From NCBI GenBank assembly GCA_008123405.1, contig VSSA01000001.1, forward strand, positions 62,001 through 126,000: a stretch of DNA of 64,000 nucleotides, read 5' to 3'. The notes beneath the pieces were generated by a model. That model was not told the DNA's origin. It made no database searches and was given only the letters and a program-made list of their open reading frames with translations. The stretch's first letter is position 1. Each line of letters begins with the position of its first letter. The DNA comes from Nocardioides sp. BGMRC 2183 (GTDB lineage: Bacteria; Actinomycetota; Actinomycetes; Propionibacteriales; Nocardioidaceae). Position numbers and translations under genes: made by a program. Of this stretch, positions 44,854-54,371 are shown piece by piece.

Positions 44854-46538
44854 CCACCGACCACCCGAGCCAGCAGCCCAACCCGCGCCTGTCGATCCAC
44901 GCCGCTACCGGCACCACCCTGAGTGCCCGCAGCTGGCAGACCGAGGCGGCGCTGCGGATGTTGATGAACAACCTCGATCCCGAGGTGGCCGAGAACCCCG
45001 AGGAGCTCGTCGTCTACGGCGGCACTGGACGCGCCGCTCGCTCCTGGGAGGCCTACGACGCGATCGTGCGCGCGCTGACCGAGCTGGCCGACGACGAGAC
45101 GCTGCTGGTGCAGAGCGGCAAGCCGGTCGGCGTCCTGCGGACCCACGCCTGGGCGCCGCGCGTGCTGATCGCCAACTCCAATCTCGTGGGCGACTGGGCG
45201 AACTGGGAGGAGTTCCGCCGCCTCGAGGACCTCGGGCTGACCATGTACGGCCAGATGACGGCCGGCTCCTGGATCTACATCGGCACCCAGGGCATCCTGC
45301 AGGGCACGCATCTGACGTTCGCGGCGGTGGCCGACAAGAGGTTCGACGGGACGTTGGCCGGCACCATCACCGTCACAGCCGGCCTCGGTGGGATGGGTGG
45401 GGCCCAGCCGCTCGCGGTCACCATGAACGACGGCGTCGTGATCTGCATCGAGTGCGACGAGTCCCGGATCCAGCGTCGGATCGACCACCGCTACCTCGAC
45501 GTCCAGGCGTCCTCCCTCGACGATGCCGTCGCGATGGCGATCGAGGCGCGCACCGAGCGCCGCCCACTGTCGATCGGCGTGCTGGGCAACGCGGCCGAGC
45601 TGCTGCCGGCGCTGCTGGAGATGGATGCCCCGATCGACATCGTCACCGACCAGACCTCCGCCCACGACCCGCTCTTCTATCTCCCAGCGGGAGTGCCGTT
45701 CGAGGAGTGGGAGGCGCGTCGTACTGCGGACCCGGAAGGTTTCACCAAGGAGGCCCAGGCGTCGATGGCCGCGCATGTGCGGGCGATGGTCGAGTTCGGC
45801 GACCGGGGCGCCGAGGTGTTCGACTACGGCAACTCGATCCGCGACGAGGCCCGCAAGGGCGGCTATGACCGGGCCTTCGAGTTCCCCGGTTTCGTGCCGG
45901 CCTACATCCGGCCGCTCTTCTGCGAAGGCAAGGGCCCGTTCCGCTGGGCGGCGTTGAGCGGCGACCCGGCCGACATCGCGGCAACCGACCGGGCGATCCT
46001 CGAGCTCTTCCCTGCCGAGGAGTCCAGGGAGAACGAGCGGCTGCGCACCTGGATCACCATGGCCGGCGAGCGGGTCCACTTCCAGGGTCTGCCCGCCCGC
46101 ATCTGCTGGCTCGGGTACGGCGAGCGCCAGCGCGCGGGCCTGCGGTTCAACGAGATGGTGGCGTCGGGGGAGCTGAGCGCCCCGGTGGTGATCGGCCGCG
46201 ATCACCTCGACTGCGGATCGGTTGCCTCGCCCTACCGAGAGACCGAGGCGATGGCCGACGGTTCCGACGCGATCGCCGACTGGCCACTGCTCAACGCGCT
46301 GGTCAACACCGCCTCCGGTGCCACCTGGGTCTCGCTGCACCACGGTGGGGGTGTCGGCATCGGTCGTTCCCTGCACGCCGGGCAGGTGGTCGTCGCGGAC
46401 GGCACTGCGCTGGCGGCTGAGAAGATCGAGCGCGTGTTGACCAACGACCCGGCGATGGGCGTGATCCGTCACGTCGACGCCGGCTACGACCGTGCTGTCG
46501 AGGTGGCCGCCGAGCGAGGGGTCAGGGTGCCCCGATGA
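44850..46538 (+). CDS. hutU: Urocanate hydratase
   Basis: Adds water to urocanate to give 4-imidazolone-5-propionate, using NAD+ as electrophile. The 562-aa size is standard. Clear signatures: [21 protein letters not shown], the NAD-binding [46 protein letters not shown], and the catalytic region [16 protein letters not shown] with [18 protein letters not shown] overlaps on both sides. Confidence 0.97.
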   Translation: MTTDHPSQQPNPRLSIHAATGTTLSARSWQTEAALRMLMNNLDPEVAENPEELVVYGGTGRAARSWEAYDAIVRALTELADDETLLVQSGKPVGVLRTHAWAPRVLIANSNLVGDWANWEEFRRLEDLGLTMYGQMTAGSWIYIGTQGILQGTHLTFAAVADKRFDGTLAGTITVTAGLGGMGGAQPLAVTMNDGVVICIECDESRIQRRIDHRYLDVQASSLDDAVAMAIEARTERRPLSIGVLGNAAELLPALLEMDAPIDIVTDQTSAHDPLFYLPAGVPFEEWEARRTADPEGFTKEAQASMAAHVRAMVEFGDRGAEVFDYGNSIRDEARKGGYDRAFEFPGFVPAYIRPLFCEGKGPFRWAALSGDPADIAATDRAILELFPAEESRENERLRTWITMAGERVHFQGLPARICWLGYGERQRAGLRFNEMVASGELSAPVVIGRDHLDCGSVASPYRETEAMADGSDAIADWPLLNALVNTASGATWVSLHHGGGVGIGRSLHAGQVVVADGTALAAEKIERVLTNDPAMGVIRHVDAGYDRAVEVAAERGVRVPR

Positions 46539-47788
46539 CGCAGGCGTTGCCCGACTTCGAGCGGATGTGGGCCGACCTCGCGCCGATCGGCCGCTCCGCG
46601 GCCAGCGGCGGCTACTTCCGCCAGCCGTGGGCCGCGGCCGACCAGGAGCTGCGCGCATGGTTCGCGGAGCAGGCGGCGGCACGGGGCCTGGGACTCACGG
46701 AGGATGCGTTCGGCAACCTGGTCGCCTGGTGTGGAGCGAGCGGGGAGCCAGGAGCGCAGCGGGCAGAGGGAGAGCCGACCACAGGACGAGCCGTCCTCAC
46801 CGGGAGCCACCTCGACTCGGTGCTCGACGGAGGCGCCTTCGACGGTCCGCTCGGCATCGTCTCCGCCTTCGCCGCCCTGGATCTGCTGCGGGCGCGCGGA
46901 CTACGCCCGGCGCGGCCGCTGGCGATCGCCGCCTTCGCCGAGGAGGAGGGATCCCGGTTCGGCCGGGCCTGCCTCGGCTCCCGGCTCGCCGTCGGTGCCG
47001 CCGACTGGAGCGAGGTCGCGGGACTGACCGACGATCGAGGAGTGCGCCTCGGAGATCTGGTGCCCGGGGGCCCCGCCGAGCCCTGGCTGGCGGAGATCGG
47101 CTGCTACCTGGAGCTGCACGTGGAGCAGGGGCGCGCGTTGGTCGACCTCGGCGCGCCCGTCGGGGTGGCGGCCGGGATCTGGCCGCACGGTCGCTGGCGG
47201 TTCGACGTGACGGGCCGCGCCGACCATGCCGGCACCACCCGGATGGAGGACCGAGCCGACCCGATGCTCACCTATGCGATGACCGCGTTGGCGGCGAACA
47301 AGCAGGCGCGGCTGGCCGGCCAGCGGGCCACCTTCGGTCGGCTCGAGGTCAGCCCCAACGGCACCAACGCGGTGCCGGGCCACCTTCGCGCCTGGCTCGA
47401 CGCTCGCGCGGACAACGAGTCCGACCTGCACGCGATGGTCGCCGGGATCCAGACGCAGGCCGAGGCGCGGGCGAAGCGGGACGGCACTCGGGTGGAGGTC
47501 ACGGCCGAGTCGGTCAGTGGCGCGGTCTCCTTCGACGAGCCGCTGGCTCGCCGGGTCGCGGGCGCGGTCGCCGGCGGCGACCGCGCTCGGGTACGACGAC
47601 TGCCGGTGCTGCCGACCCAGGCCGGCCACGATGCGGGGATCCTGCAGGCGGCCGGTGTCTCCTCGGCGATGCTCTTCGTCCGGAACCCGACCGGCATCTC
47701 GCACGCGCCGGAGGAGTTCGCGCCGATGGCCGACTGCCTGGCTGGGGTCGAGGCGCTGGCCGACGCGTTGGCGGAGCTGCTGGCGTGA
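46535..47788 (+). CDS. M20 amidohydrolase in the hut operon, likely N-formylglutamate deformylase
   Basis: 417-aa metallo-amidohydrolase of the allantoate amidohydrolase/N-carbamoylase branch of M20. Metal and catalytic residues are in [18 protein letters not shown] (His, Asp), [11 protein letters not shown] (Glu-Glu) and [10 protein letters not shown] (His); the dimer-arginine/His region is [11 protein letters not shown], and the last ligand is in GISHAPEEF. Family members cleave allantoate, N-carbamoyl amino acids or ureidoglycolate. Here the gene lies between hutU and hutF, with 4-base overlaps, and no hutG-type deformylase is present. The likely substrate is therefore N-formylglutamate made by HutF (inference). 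It carries a short purine-rich insertion at about 46731-46778. Confidence 0.85.
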   Translation: MTQALPDFERMWADLAPIGRSAASGGYFRQPWAAADQELRAWFAEQAAARGLGLTEDAFGNLVAWCGASGEPGAQRAEGEPTTGRAVLTGSHLDSVLDGGAFDGPLGIVSAFAALDLLRARGLRPARPLAIAAFAEEEGSRFGRACLGSRLAVGAADWSEVAGLTDDRGVRLGDLVPGGPAEPWLAEIGCYLELHVEQGRALVDLGAPVGVAAGIWPHGRWRFDVTGRADHAGTTRMEDRADPMLTYAMTALAANKQARLAGQRATFGRLEVSPNGTNAVPGHLRAWLDARADNESDLHAMVAGIQTQAEARAKRDGTRVEVTAESVSGAVSFDEPLARRVAGAVAGGDRARVRRLPVLPTQAGHDAGILQAAGVSSAMLFVRNPTGISHAPEEFAPMADCLAGVEALADALAELLA

Positions 47789-49164
47789 CCGGCGCGGCGT
47801 CGTACCTGTTGGAGCGGGCGTGGGTCGACGGCGCCGTCCAGGACGACGTGAGGGTGGAGGTCGAGGGCGGTGTGATCAGATCCGTCGCCGTCGGCTCGTC
47901 CGCGCGAGAAAACTCGCGCTTGCGCGACGAACCTTCGCCGCACCAGCGGGAGTTTCCCCGCTGCAGCGGGGAAACTCCCGCTCCGGCCACCCGGATCCCC
48001 GGCCTCACCCTCCCCGGCTTCCACAACACCCACAGCCACGCCTTCCACCGTGCCCTGCGCGGCCGCACCCAGGCCGGACCCGGCACCTTCTGGACCTGGC
48101 GCGACCAGATGTACGACCTGGCTGCTCGGCTCGACCCCGACGGCTACCACCTGCTGGCGCGCGCGGTCTACGGCGAGATGCTGGCGGCCGGATTCACCGC
48201 CGTCACCGAGTTCCACTACCTGCACCACCAACCCGACGGCACCCCCTACGCCGACCCGAACGCGATGGGTCACGCACTGCTGGCCGCCGCCGACGACGCC
48301 GGCATCGCGATCACCCTCGTCGATGCGTGCTACCTCGCCGGCGGCATGGATGCTCCGCTCGGGCCTGCGCAGCGACGGTTCGGCGACGGAGACGCCGATC
48401 GGTGGGCGGCGCGGGTGGAGGCGATCGGCGACCCACGGGTGGGTGGCGCGATCCACTCGGTCCGCGCGGTGCCCCGCGACCAGCTGCCCACGGTGGTCGC
48501 CGCCACTCAGGGGCGTCCGCTGCACGCGCACGTCAGCGAGCAGGTCGCCGAGAACGACGCGTGTCGGGCCGCCCACGGACTCACGCCTGTCGGCCTGCTC
48601 GCCGAGGCGGGCGCGCTCGGGCCGCGCAGCACCGCGGTGCACGCCACCCACCTCACCGCCGACGACATCACGCTGCTTGCCGACTCGGACACCGAAGTCA
48701 GTCTCTGTCCCACCACCGAACGCGACCTCGGGGACGGGATCGGCCCCGCGCGCCGGCTCGCCGACGCCGGCGTCCGGCTCAGTGTCGGCAGTGACAGCCA
48801 TGCGGTCGTCGATGCATTCGAGGAGATCCGCGCGGTGGAGACCGACGAGCGGCTCGCCGCACGGACCCGCGGGCGGTTTGCCGCCGCGGAGCTGCTGGAA
48901 CTCGGTGGCGGAAGGATCGCGCCTGGCGAGCCTGCCGACCTGGTCACCCTCGACCTGCTCACTCCCCGCACCGCCGGCACTGGCAGGGACGAGAACACCG
49001 CCGTCTTCGCCGCCACCGCCGCCGATGTGGTCCGGGTGATGGCTGCCGGGCGCCTCGTCCTCGGTGACGACAGCGGCGATCCGGCGAACGCCCACGCCCA
49101 GCGCGCGGAGCTCGGTCGACGCCTCGCAGATGCCGCCGGTCTCCACGGACTCCAGGAGCACTGA
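47785..49164 (+). CDS. hutF: Formimidoylglutamate deiminase with in-frame palindromic insertion
   Basis: Converts N-formimino-glutamate to N-formyl-glutamate and ammonia. The 459-aa amidohydrolase has the metal motif [35 protein letters not shown] and the C-terminal [13 protein letters not shown]. Between the N-terminal beta strands and [14 protein letters not shown] there are about 27 extra residues (from [10 protein letters not shown] to SGETPAP) encoded by an 81-bp palindromic unit (47902-47982) that keeps the frame. HutF proteins normally have about 55 residues before HSHAF; here there are over 80. GTG at 47785 overlaps the M20 stop; TGATG overlap with hutI. The insert probably forms a surface loop. 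Confidence 0.93.
   Translation: MTGAASYLLERAWVDGAVQDDVRVEVEGGVIRSVAVGSSARENSRLRDEPSPHQREFPRCSGETPAPATRIPGLTLPGFHNTHSHAFHRALRGRTQAGPGTFWTWRDQMYDLAARLDPDGYHLLARAVYGEMLAAGFTAVTEFHYLHHQPDGTPYADPNAMGHALLAAADDAGIAITLVDACYLAGGMDAPLGPAQRRFGDGDADRWAARVEAIGDPRVGGAIHSVRAVPRDQLPTVVAATQGRPLHAHVSEQVAENDACRAAHGLTPVGLLAEAGALGPRSTAVHATHLTADDITLLADSDTEVSLCPTTERDLGDGIGPARRLADAGVRLSVGSDSHAVVDAFEEIRAVETDERLAARTRGRFAAAELLELGGGRIAPGEPADLVTLDLLTPRTAGTGRDENTAVFAATAADVVRVMAAGRLVLGDDSGDPANAHAQRAELGRRLADAAGLHGLQEH
47902..47982. repeat. 81-bp double-palindrome element inside hutF
   Basis: Left part: GCGCGAG, AAAA loop, CTCGCGC (47902-47919). Right part: a perfect 38-bp palindrome (47945-47982) running from AGCGGGAGTTTCCCCGCTG to its complement CAGCGGGGAAACTCCCGCT. 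The length is exactly 27 codons, so the reading frame of hutF is kept. Looks like a mobile intergenic-type repeat (REP/MITE-like) captured by a gene. Confidence 0.85.
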
Positions 49165-50378
49165 TGACCGCGACCCTGCTGACCGGCATCGCCGAGCTGG
49201 CCACCAACGACCCGGCTCGCAGCACCCCGAGCGACCCCCTCGCTCTCCAGTACGACGCCGCGCTGGTCTGGCAGGACGGCCGGATCGTCTGGAGCGGACC
49301 CGCCGACCGCGCGCCCGCCGCCGACGACCGGATCGACGCCGCCGGCCGGGCCGTGCTGCCGGGCTTCGTGGACAGCCACAGCCATCTGGTCTTCGCCGGC
49401 GACCGCACCGAAGAGTTCCGCGCCCGGATGGCGGGGGAGCGCTACTCCGCCGGCGGCATCCGCGCCACCGTCGCGGCCACCCGCGCCGCCACCGACGATC
49501 AGCTCCGCAGCAACCTGCGTGGCCTGGTCGAGGAAATGGCCCGGCAAGGCACCACGACGGTCGAGGTGAAGTCCGGGTACGGGCTGACCGTCGAGGACGA
49601 GGAGCGCGCGCTGCGCCTGGCCCGGGAGGTGACGGCAGAGACGACTTTCCTCGGTGCGCACGTCGTACCGCCCGAGTCGGCCGACGATCCGGGCGCCTAT
49701 CTCGACCTTGTCACCGGACCGATGCTGACGGCTGCGGCGCCCTACGCCCGCTGGATCGACGCCTTCTGCGAGACCGGCGCCTTCGATGCGGACCAAGCGC
49801 GGAGCGTGCTGGAGGCGGGGGCCGCTGCTGGCCTGCGTGGGCGGTTGCACGCCAACCAACTGGGGCCGGGGCCGGGTGTGGCGCTGGCCTGCGAGCTCGG
49901 GCTGGTCGCCGTCGACCACTGCACCTACCTGAAGGACGCCGACGTGGCCGCTCTCGCCGATTCCGGGACGATCGCCACCCTGCTGCCCGGCGTGGACTTC
50001 TCCACCCGGCAGCCCTACCCGGACGCTCGTCGTCTCCTCGACGCGGGGGTGCGGGTCGCCCTGGCCAGCGACTGCAACCCCGGGTCGAGCTTCACCTCCT
50101 CGCTGCCGTTCTGCGTCGCGATCGCGGTCCGCGACCTCGGGTTGACGCCCGCTGAGGCCGTGCATGCCGCGACAGCGGCCGGGGCGGACGCGCTCGACCG
50201 GTCCGACCTGGGACGCCTGGTTCCGGGCTCTCCGGCGGACCTGGTGCTGTTGGACGCGCCCAGCCACGTGCATCTCGCCTACCGCCCGGGGGTCCCGCTG
50301 GTCGCCGCCACGTGGCGAGCGGGGCGGATGGTCCCCCCGGTCGACGGCTCGAACTGGCAGCCGATCACGCACGGCTGA
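49164..50378 (+). CDS. hutI: Imidazolonepropionase
   Basis: Hydrolyses 4-imidazolone-5-propionate to N-formimino-glutamate. The 404-aa amidohydrolase has [22 protein letters not shown] (metal His-x-His), [30 protein letters not shown] and [11 protein letters not shown]. It is the last gene of the hut operon, coupled to hutF by TGATG. Pathway order of enzymes is HutH, HutU, HutI, HutF and the M20 hydrolase, all encoded here, giving glutamate, formate and two ammonia. Confidence 0.96.
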   Translation: MTATLLTGIAELATNDPARSTPSDPLALQYDAALVWQDGRIVWSGPADRAPAADDRIDAAGRAVLPGFVDSHSHLVFAGDRTEEFRARMAGERYSAGGIRATVAATRAATDDQLRSNLRGLVEEMARQGTTTVEVKSGYGLTVEDEERALRLAREVTAETTFLGAHVVPPESADDPGAYLDLVTGPMLTAAAPYARWIDAFCETGAFDADQARSVLEAGAAAGLRGRLHANQLGPGPGVALACELGLVAVDHCTYLKDADVAALADSGTIATLLPGVDFSTRQPYPDARRLLDAGVRVALASDCNPGSSFTSSLPFCVAIAVRDLGLTPAEAVHAATAAGADALDRSDLGRLVPGSPADLVLLDAPSHVHLAYRPGVPLVAATWRAGRMVPPVDGSNWQPITHG

Positions 50379-50426
50379 CCGTCCTTCCCCTGCCGGGTGC
50401 CAACGTCGGCGGGGAGGATGGTCGCG

Positions 50427-50978
50427 ATGAACGACGACACCGCCGCCCCTGCGATCGAGCCGGACACGAAGGACTGGACCTGGGTCCTGGACCGGCCGTG
50501 CGCCGAGTGTGGCTTCGACCCTGCCTGGGTGGAGCCCAGCGACGTCCCCACGTTGTTGCTTGCCGAGCTGCCGGTCTGGGCCGAGGCGCTCGCCGCGCCG
50601 TCGGCCCGGCGGCGGCCGCGGCCCGCCACGTGGTCGCCGGTCGAGTACGGCTGCCATGTCCGCGACGTCATGCGGATCTTCGCCGACCGCGTGCGCCAGG
50701 TGCTCGCGGTCGACGGCGCGACCTTCGAGAACTGGGATCAGGACGCGACAGCCGTCGTCGAGCGGTACCACGCCCAGGACCCGGGGTTGGTACGCGCCGA
50801 GTTGGAGGCGGCGACCGTCGAGGTCGCCGACACGTACGCAGCGGTCCCTGATGACGCGTGGACGCGGGCCGGCATCCGGAGCAACGGCAGCCGGTTCACG
50901 CTGGCCACCCTCGCCGCTTACCACCTGCACGATGTGGTGCACCACCGGTGGGACGTGACCGGTGTGCGGGTCGCGTGA
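50427..50978 (+). CDS. DinB-like four-helix-bundle protein
   Basis: 183-aa soluble protein of the DinB/mycothiol-dependent maleylpyruvate isomerase-like fold. The three putative metal-binding histidines are in VEYGCHVRDVMRIF and in AYHLHDVVHHRWD. An N-terminal CAECGFDP segment is common to this actinobacterial subgroup. Such proteins are often mycothiol-dependent transferases; the substrate is not known. GGGGAGG 9 bases before the ATG at 50427 supports this start over the ATG at 50418. Confidence 0.85.
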   Translation: MNDDTAAPAIEPDTKDWTWVLDRPCAECGFDPAWVEPSDVPTLLLAELPVWAEALAAPSARRRPRPATWSPVEYGCHVRDVMRIFADRVRQVLAVDGATFENWDQDATAVVERYHAQDPGLVRAELEAATVEVADTYAAVPDDAWTRAGIRSNGSRFTLATLAAYHLHDVVHHRWDVTGVRVA

Positions 50979-51011
50979 GGCCGTCCCCGCTGTGTCGGGG
51001 ATGATGGCGGG

Positions 51012-51206
51012 GTGCGGCACACGGAGCTCTGGGCGCGTCTGGATCACCATCTCGGTCGCGCCTATGCGGCCACTTGGGCCGAGCAGTTCGTGATCGGCGA
51101 GTTGGGCCACCGCACCGTTCGGGAGGCGCTGGACGCAGGGGTCCCGCCCAAGCAGGTGTGGCGTGCCGTCCACGGTGCGTTGGAGCTTCCGCCCAATGAG
51201 CGGTGA
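51012..51206 (+). CDS. DUF3046 family protein
   Basis: 64-aa protein (VRHTELWARLDHHLG, SYxx-free, ending ALELPPNER) of the DUF3046 family. These are found almost only in actinobacteria, just upstream of recA. Function unknown. The GTG start at 51012 follows GATGAT by 6 bases, a weak leaderless signal. Its 3' end overlaps the MFS gene by 11 bases. Here the MFS gene separates it from recA. Confidence 0.9.
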   Translation: MRHTELWARLDHHLGRAYAATWAEQFVIGELGHRTVREALDAGVPPKQVWRAVHGALELPPNER

Positions 51207-52506
51207 GCGGCCGGTGACCGGACCGGTTGCCACCTCGGACTCCGAGGCAGGCCTGGACCACGTGCAGCGACGTACCGTGCGCGTCCTGGTGCTGACCCAG
51301 GCGGTGGGCGCCGTCGGGATCACGATCGGCATCGCGACGGCCTCGTTGTTGGCCCGGGACCTGTCCGGCTCGGAAGCACTCTCCGGGCTCGCCCAGACCG
51401 CCCAGGTCCTCGGCGCGGCGGTGATCTCCTTCCTGCTCGCGGGCCTGATGCACCGACGGGGCCGACGTGTCGGTCTGACCACCGGCTATCTGCTGGGTGC
51501 CTCCGGTTCCGGGCTCGCGGTGCTCGCCGGCGCGGTGGGCTCGATGGTGCTGCTGATCCTGGGCGCGGTGCTGCTCGGTGCGGCCACCTCCGCCAACAAC
51601 GCCGCGCGGTACGCCGCCACCGACCTGGCCGGCGACGCCGACCGCGCCCGTTCCCTCTCGGTCGTGGTCTGGGCGACCACCGTTGGCGCCGTCGCTGGAC
51701 CGAACCTGTCCGGGCCGGCCGGTGGTCTGGCCCGTGCTCTAGGCCTGCCCGAGCTGGTCGGGCCCTTCGTGGTCGCCACGATCGGGATGTCGCTGGCCGC
51801 CCTCGTCGTGACCGTCGCCCTGCGTCCCGACCCGCTGAAGCTCGCACAGGCGCGTGGCGCCGCCGACGCCGCCCGTGACGCCGCTCCGGCCGACACCGGC
51901 TCGTCGTGGTCGCGGGCACGGGGAGCGATCACGGAGCGACCGGTCCTCGGGTACGCGATCGCCGGACTGGCGTTGGCGCACGCGACGATGATCGCGGTGA
52001 TGGTGATGACGCCGTTGCACATGGACCACGGCCATGCCGGGTTGGAGGTGATCGGTCTGGTCATCAGTGTGCACGTGCTCGGCATGTTCGCGTTCTCGCC
52101 CCTGGTCGGGATGCTTGCCGACCGGGCCGGTCGTGCGCCGGTGCTGGTCTCCGGGGGAGTGGTGCTGATCGCCGCGCTCCTGCTCTGTTCCTCCGCACCG
52201 GCGGGGATGTCGTGGCAGATCACCGCGGGTCTCTTCCTGCTGGGCGTCGGTTGGTCGCTGGCGATGGTCGCGGCGTCGACCCTGATCGCCGAACACGCCC
52301 CGCTGCGTGCTCGCACCGCAGTGCAGGGCACATCGGACCTGGTGATGGGGATCACCGCCGCAGGGGCCGGCGCGCTGGCCGGGCTCGTGGTCGACCTGGC
52401 CGGCTATCCGACCCTGGCGCTGCTCGCACTGGTCCTCGCCGGTGGGGTGATCGGCGCCGGTCTCCGCGCCGGTACGACGCCTGCCGCGACTCGCGTGCCG
52501 AGCTGA
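51196..52506 (+). CDS. Major facilitator superfamily transporter
   Basis: 436-aa membrane protein with about 12 hydrophobic helices and an MFS plan. The cytoplasmic loop after helix 2 reads LMHRRGRRVGLTTGYLLGA (motif A-like), and its counterpart in the second half is VGMLADRAGRAPVLVSGG. A charged central linker (LKLAQARGAADAARDAAP) splits the two six-helix halves. No substrate-specific motif seen; resembles drug/efflux-type MFS proteins. The ATG at 51196 overlaps DUF3046. Confidence 0.9.
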   Translation: MSGERPVTGPVATSDSEAGLDHVQRRTVRVLVLTQAVGAVGITIGIATASLLARDLSGSEALSGLAQTAQVLGAAVISFLLAGLMHRRGRRVGLTTGYLLGASGSGLAVLAGAVGSMVLLILGAVLLGAATSANNAARYAATDLAGDADRARSLSVVVWATTVGAVAGPNLSGPAGGLARALGLPELVGPFVVATIGMSLAALVVTVALRPDPLKLAQARGAADAARDAAPADTGSSWSRARGAITERPVLGYAIAGLALAHATMIAVMVMTPLHMDHGHAGLEVIGLVISVHVLGMFAFSPLVGMLADRAGRAPVLVSGGVVLIAALLLCSSAPAGMSWQITAGLFLLGVGWSLAMVAASTLIAEHAPLRARTAVQGTSDLVMGITAAGAGALAGLVVDLAGYPTLALLALVLAGGVIGAGLRAGTTPAATRVPS

Positions 52507-52569
52507 TCTCGACACTCCAACCCGACCTCCACTCGACCTCGACCCGACACGCCGCGGCGGCTGCCGAGA

Positions 52570-52592
52570 TCGAACACGTGTTCGTCTATCGT
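52570..52592 (+). promoter_or_regulatory. LexA SOS box and possible -10 of recA
   Basis: TCGAACACGTGTTCGT (52570-52585) matches the actinobacterial SOS box TCGAAC-N4-GTTCGA except at the last base. TATCGT (52587-52592) directly follows. It lies 219 bp upstream of the recA ATG. Confidence 0.85.
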
Positions 52593-52704
52593 GGCCGGAG
52601 ACAACGAAACACCGTTACCGCGATGCGCCGAGTCGAGCGTGCTTCCTGGGGACAACACGCGCTCTCGTCGGTGCCCTCCACAGGTCCATGGCGGTCACCA
52701 CGAT

Positions 52705-52727
52705 CTGTCGGAGGACAGGACTAGCGT
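52705..52727 (+). promoter_or_regulatory. PafBC-type (RecA-NDp) promoter of recA
   Basis: CTGTCGGAG, then exactly 8 bases, then TAGCGT, compared with the mycobacterial RecA-NDp pattern TTGTCRGTG-N8-TANNNT: seven of nine bases and the spacing fit. 76 bp upstream of the ATG. It would give a second, LexA-independent damage response. Confidence 0.6.
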
Positions 52728-52803
52728 CCAACGCAAGATGAGCCGCAAAGACCGAAACAAGACTTCCACGTCCACGAAGCACCCCAGCACAAGGAGATCC
52801 GAC

Positions 52804-53847
52804 ATGGCCGCTGATGACCGCCTGAAGGCCCTCGACACCGCACTGCTCAACATCGAGAAGGCCCATGGCAAGGGCTCGGTGATGCGCCTGGGCGACGAGA
52901 CCCGGGCCCCGCTCGACGTGATCCCGACCGGAGCGATCGCGCTCGACGTCGCCCTCGGGCTCGGTGGCCTGCCCCGCGGGCGAGTCGTCGAGATCTACGG
53001 TCCGGAGTCCTCCGGAAAGACGACCGTCGCCCTGCACGCGGTGGCCAACGCCCAGCGCGGCGGCGGCATCGTCGCCTTCATCGACGCCGAGCACGCCCTC
53101 GACCCGGAGTACGCGAAGGCACTGGGCGTCGACACCGACGCCCTGCTGGTCTCTCAGCCGGACTCCGGTGAGCAGGCCCTGGAGATCGCGGACATGCTGA
53201 TCCGCTCCGGCGCGCTGGACCTGATCGTCATCGACTCCGTGGCGGCGCTGGTGCCCCGTGCCGAGATCGAGGGCGAGATGGGCGACAGCCACGTCGGTCT
53301 CCAGGCCCGTCTGATGAGCCAGGCGCTGCGGAAGATGACCGGAGCGCTCAACCAGTCCAAGACGACCGCGATCTTCATCAACCAGTTGCGCGAGAAGATC
53401 GGCGTCATGTTCGGCTCGCCGGAGACCACCACCGGTGGTCGGGCGCTGAAGTTCTACTCCTCGGTGCGCCTCGACGTGCGTCGGATCGAGACCCTCAAGG
53501 ACGGCACCGACATGGTCGGCAACCGGACCCGGGTCAAGGTCGTGAAGAACAAGGTGGCGCCGCCGTTCAAGCAGGCCGAGTTCGACATCATGTACGGCCA
53601 GGGCATCAGCCGCGAGGGTGGTCTGATCGACGTCGGCGTCGAGGCCGGCCTGGTCCGCAAAGCCGGTGCTTGGTACACCTACGAGGGCGACCAGCTCGGC
53701 CAGGGCAAGGAGAACGCTCGGAAGTTCCTCACCGACAACCCGGATCTTGCCAACGAGCTGGAGAAGAAGATCCTGGAGAAGCTCGGGGTGACACCCAGCG
53801 TCGAGGACGACCTCACCGATGAGCCGATCGGCGTCGACAGCTTCTGA
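52804..53847 (+). CDS. recA: Recombinase RecA
   Basis: Central homologous-recombination and SOS coprotease protein. The 347-aa protein has Walker [21 protein letters not shown], Walker [14 protein letters not shown], and the DNA-binding loops with [13 protein letters not shown]. No intein. The long in-frame upstream extension is rejected because the ATG at 52804 ([10 protein letters not shown]) has AAGGAG just before it and gives the normal N terminus. Both an SOS box and a PafBC-type promoter precede it. The stop overlaps the recX ATG (TGATG). Confidence 0.98.
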   Translation: MAADDRLKALDTALLNIEKAHGKGSVMRLGDETRAPLDVIPTGAIALDVALGLGGLPRGRVVEIYGPESSGKTTVALHAVANAQRGGGIVAFIDAEHALDPEYAKALGVDTDALLVSQPDSGEQALEIADMLIRSGALDLIVIDSVAALVPRAEIEGEMGDSHVGLQARLMSQALRKMTGALNQSKTTAIFINQLREKIGVMFGSPETTTGGRALKFYSSVRLDVRRIETLKDGTDMVGNRTRVKVVKNKVAPPFKQAEFDIMYGQGISREGGLIDVGVEAGLVRKAGAWYTYEGDQLGQGKENARKFLTDNPDLANELEKKILEKLGVTPSVEDDLTDEPIGVDSF

Positions 53848-54371
53848 TGTCCGGGCAGCGACCGCCGGTGCCCGAGCAGGATCCGGAGCCCGACCACGAA
53901 GCAGTGGCCCGCAAGATCCTGCTCGACCAGCTCACCGGACAGGCACGCAGCCGACACGAGTTGGCTGACCGGCTGGCGCGTCGCAACGTCCCCGACGACG
54001 TTGCGGAGCCGTTGCTGGACCGGTTCACCGAGGTCGGCCTGATCGACGACGAGGCTTTTGCGCGAGCCTGGGTCGACAGCAGGCGACGGACCCGCGGGCT
54101 GGCCCGTCCCGCGCTCGCCCAGGAGCTGCGGCGCAAGGGGGTCGCGAACGAGACCGTGCAAGTCGTGCTGGGTGAGGTCGATTCTGAGGACGAGGAGGAG
54201 TCCGCTCGTCTCCTCGTCCGCAAGAAGCTGCGCTCATTGCGCAACGTCGAGGAGACCGTGGCGGCCCGACGCCTGACCGGGATGCTCGCCCGGAAGGGAT
54301 ACTCGGCCGGCGTCTCCTACTCCGTGGTGCGCCAGGAGCTCGGTGCCTCAGACTGGGGAAGTGACGCCTGA
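53847..54371 (+). CDS. recX: RecA regulator RecX
   Basis: 174-aa helical-repeat protein that caps RecA filaments and inhibits RecA. Typical features are ARKILLDQLTGQARSRHELADRLA, VGLIDDEAFARAWVDSRR, ARPALAQELRRKGV and MLARKGYSAGVSYSVVRQEL. Translationally coupled to recA (TGATG), the standard order, so it follows RecA induction. Confidence 0.95.
   Translation: MSGQRPPVPEQDPEPDHEAVARKILLDQLTGQARSRHELADRLARRNVPDDVAEPLLDRFTEVGLIDDEAFARAWVDSRRRTRGLARPALAQELRRKGVANETVQVVLGEVDSEDEEESARLLVRKKLRSLRNVEETVAARRLTGMLARKGYSAGVSYSVVRQELGASDWGSDA

Noticed and set aside
48507-51482. 991-codon minus-strand ORF over hutF, hutI and the DinB-like gene
   Set aside because: Spans several real plus-strand genes and intergenic gaps; composition is that of an antisense frame.
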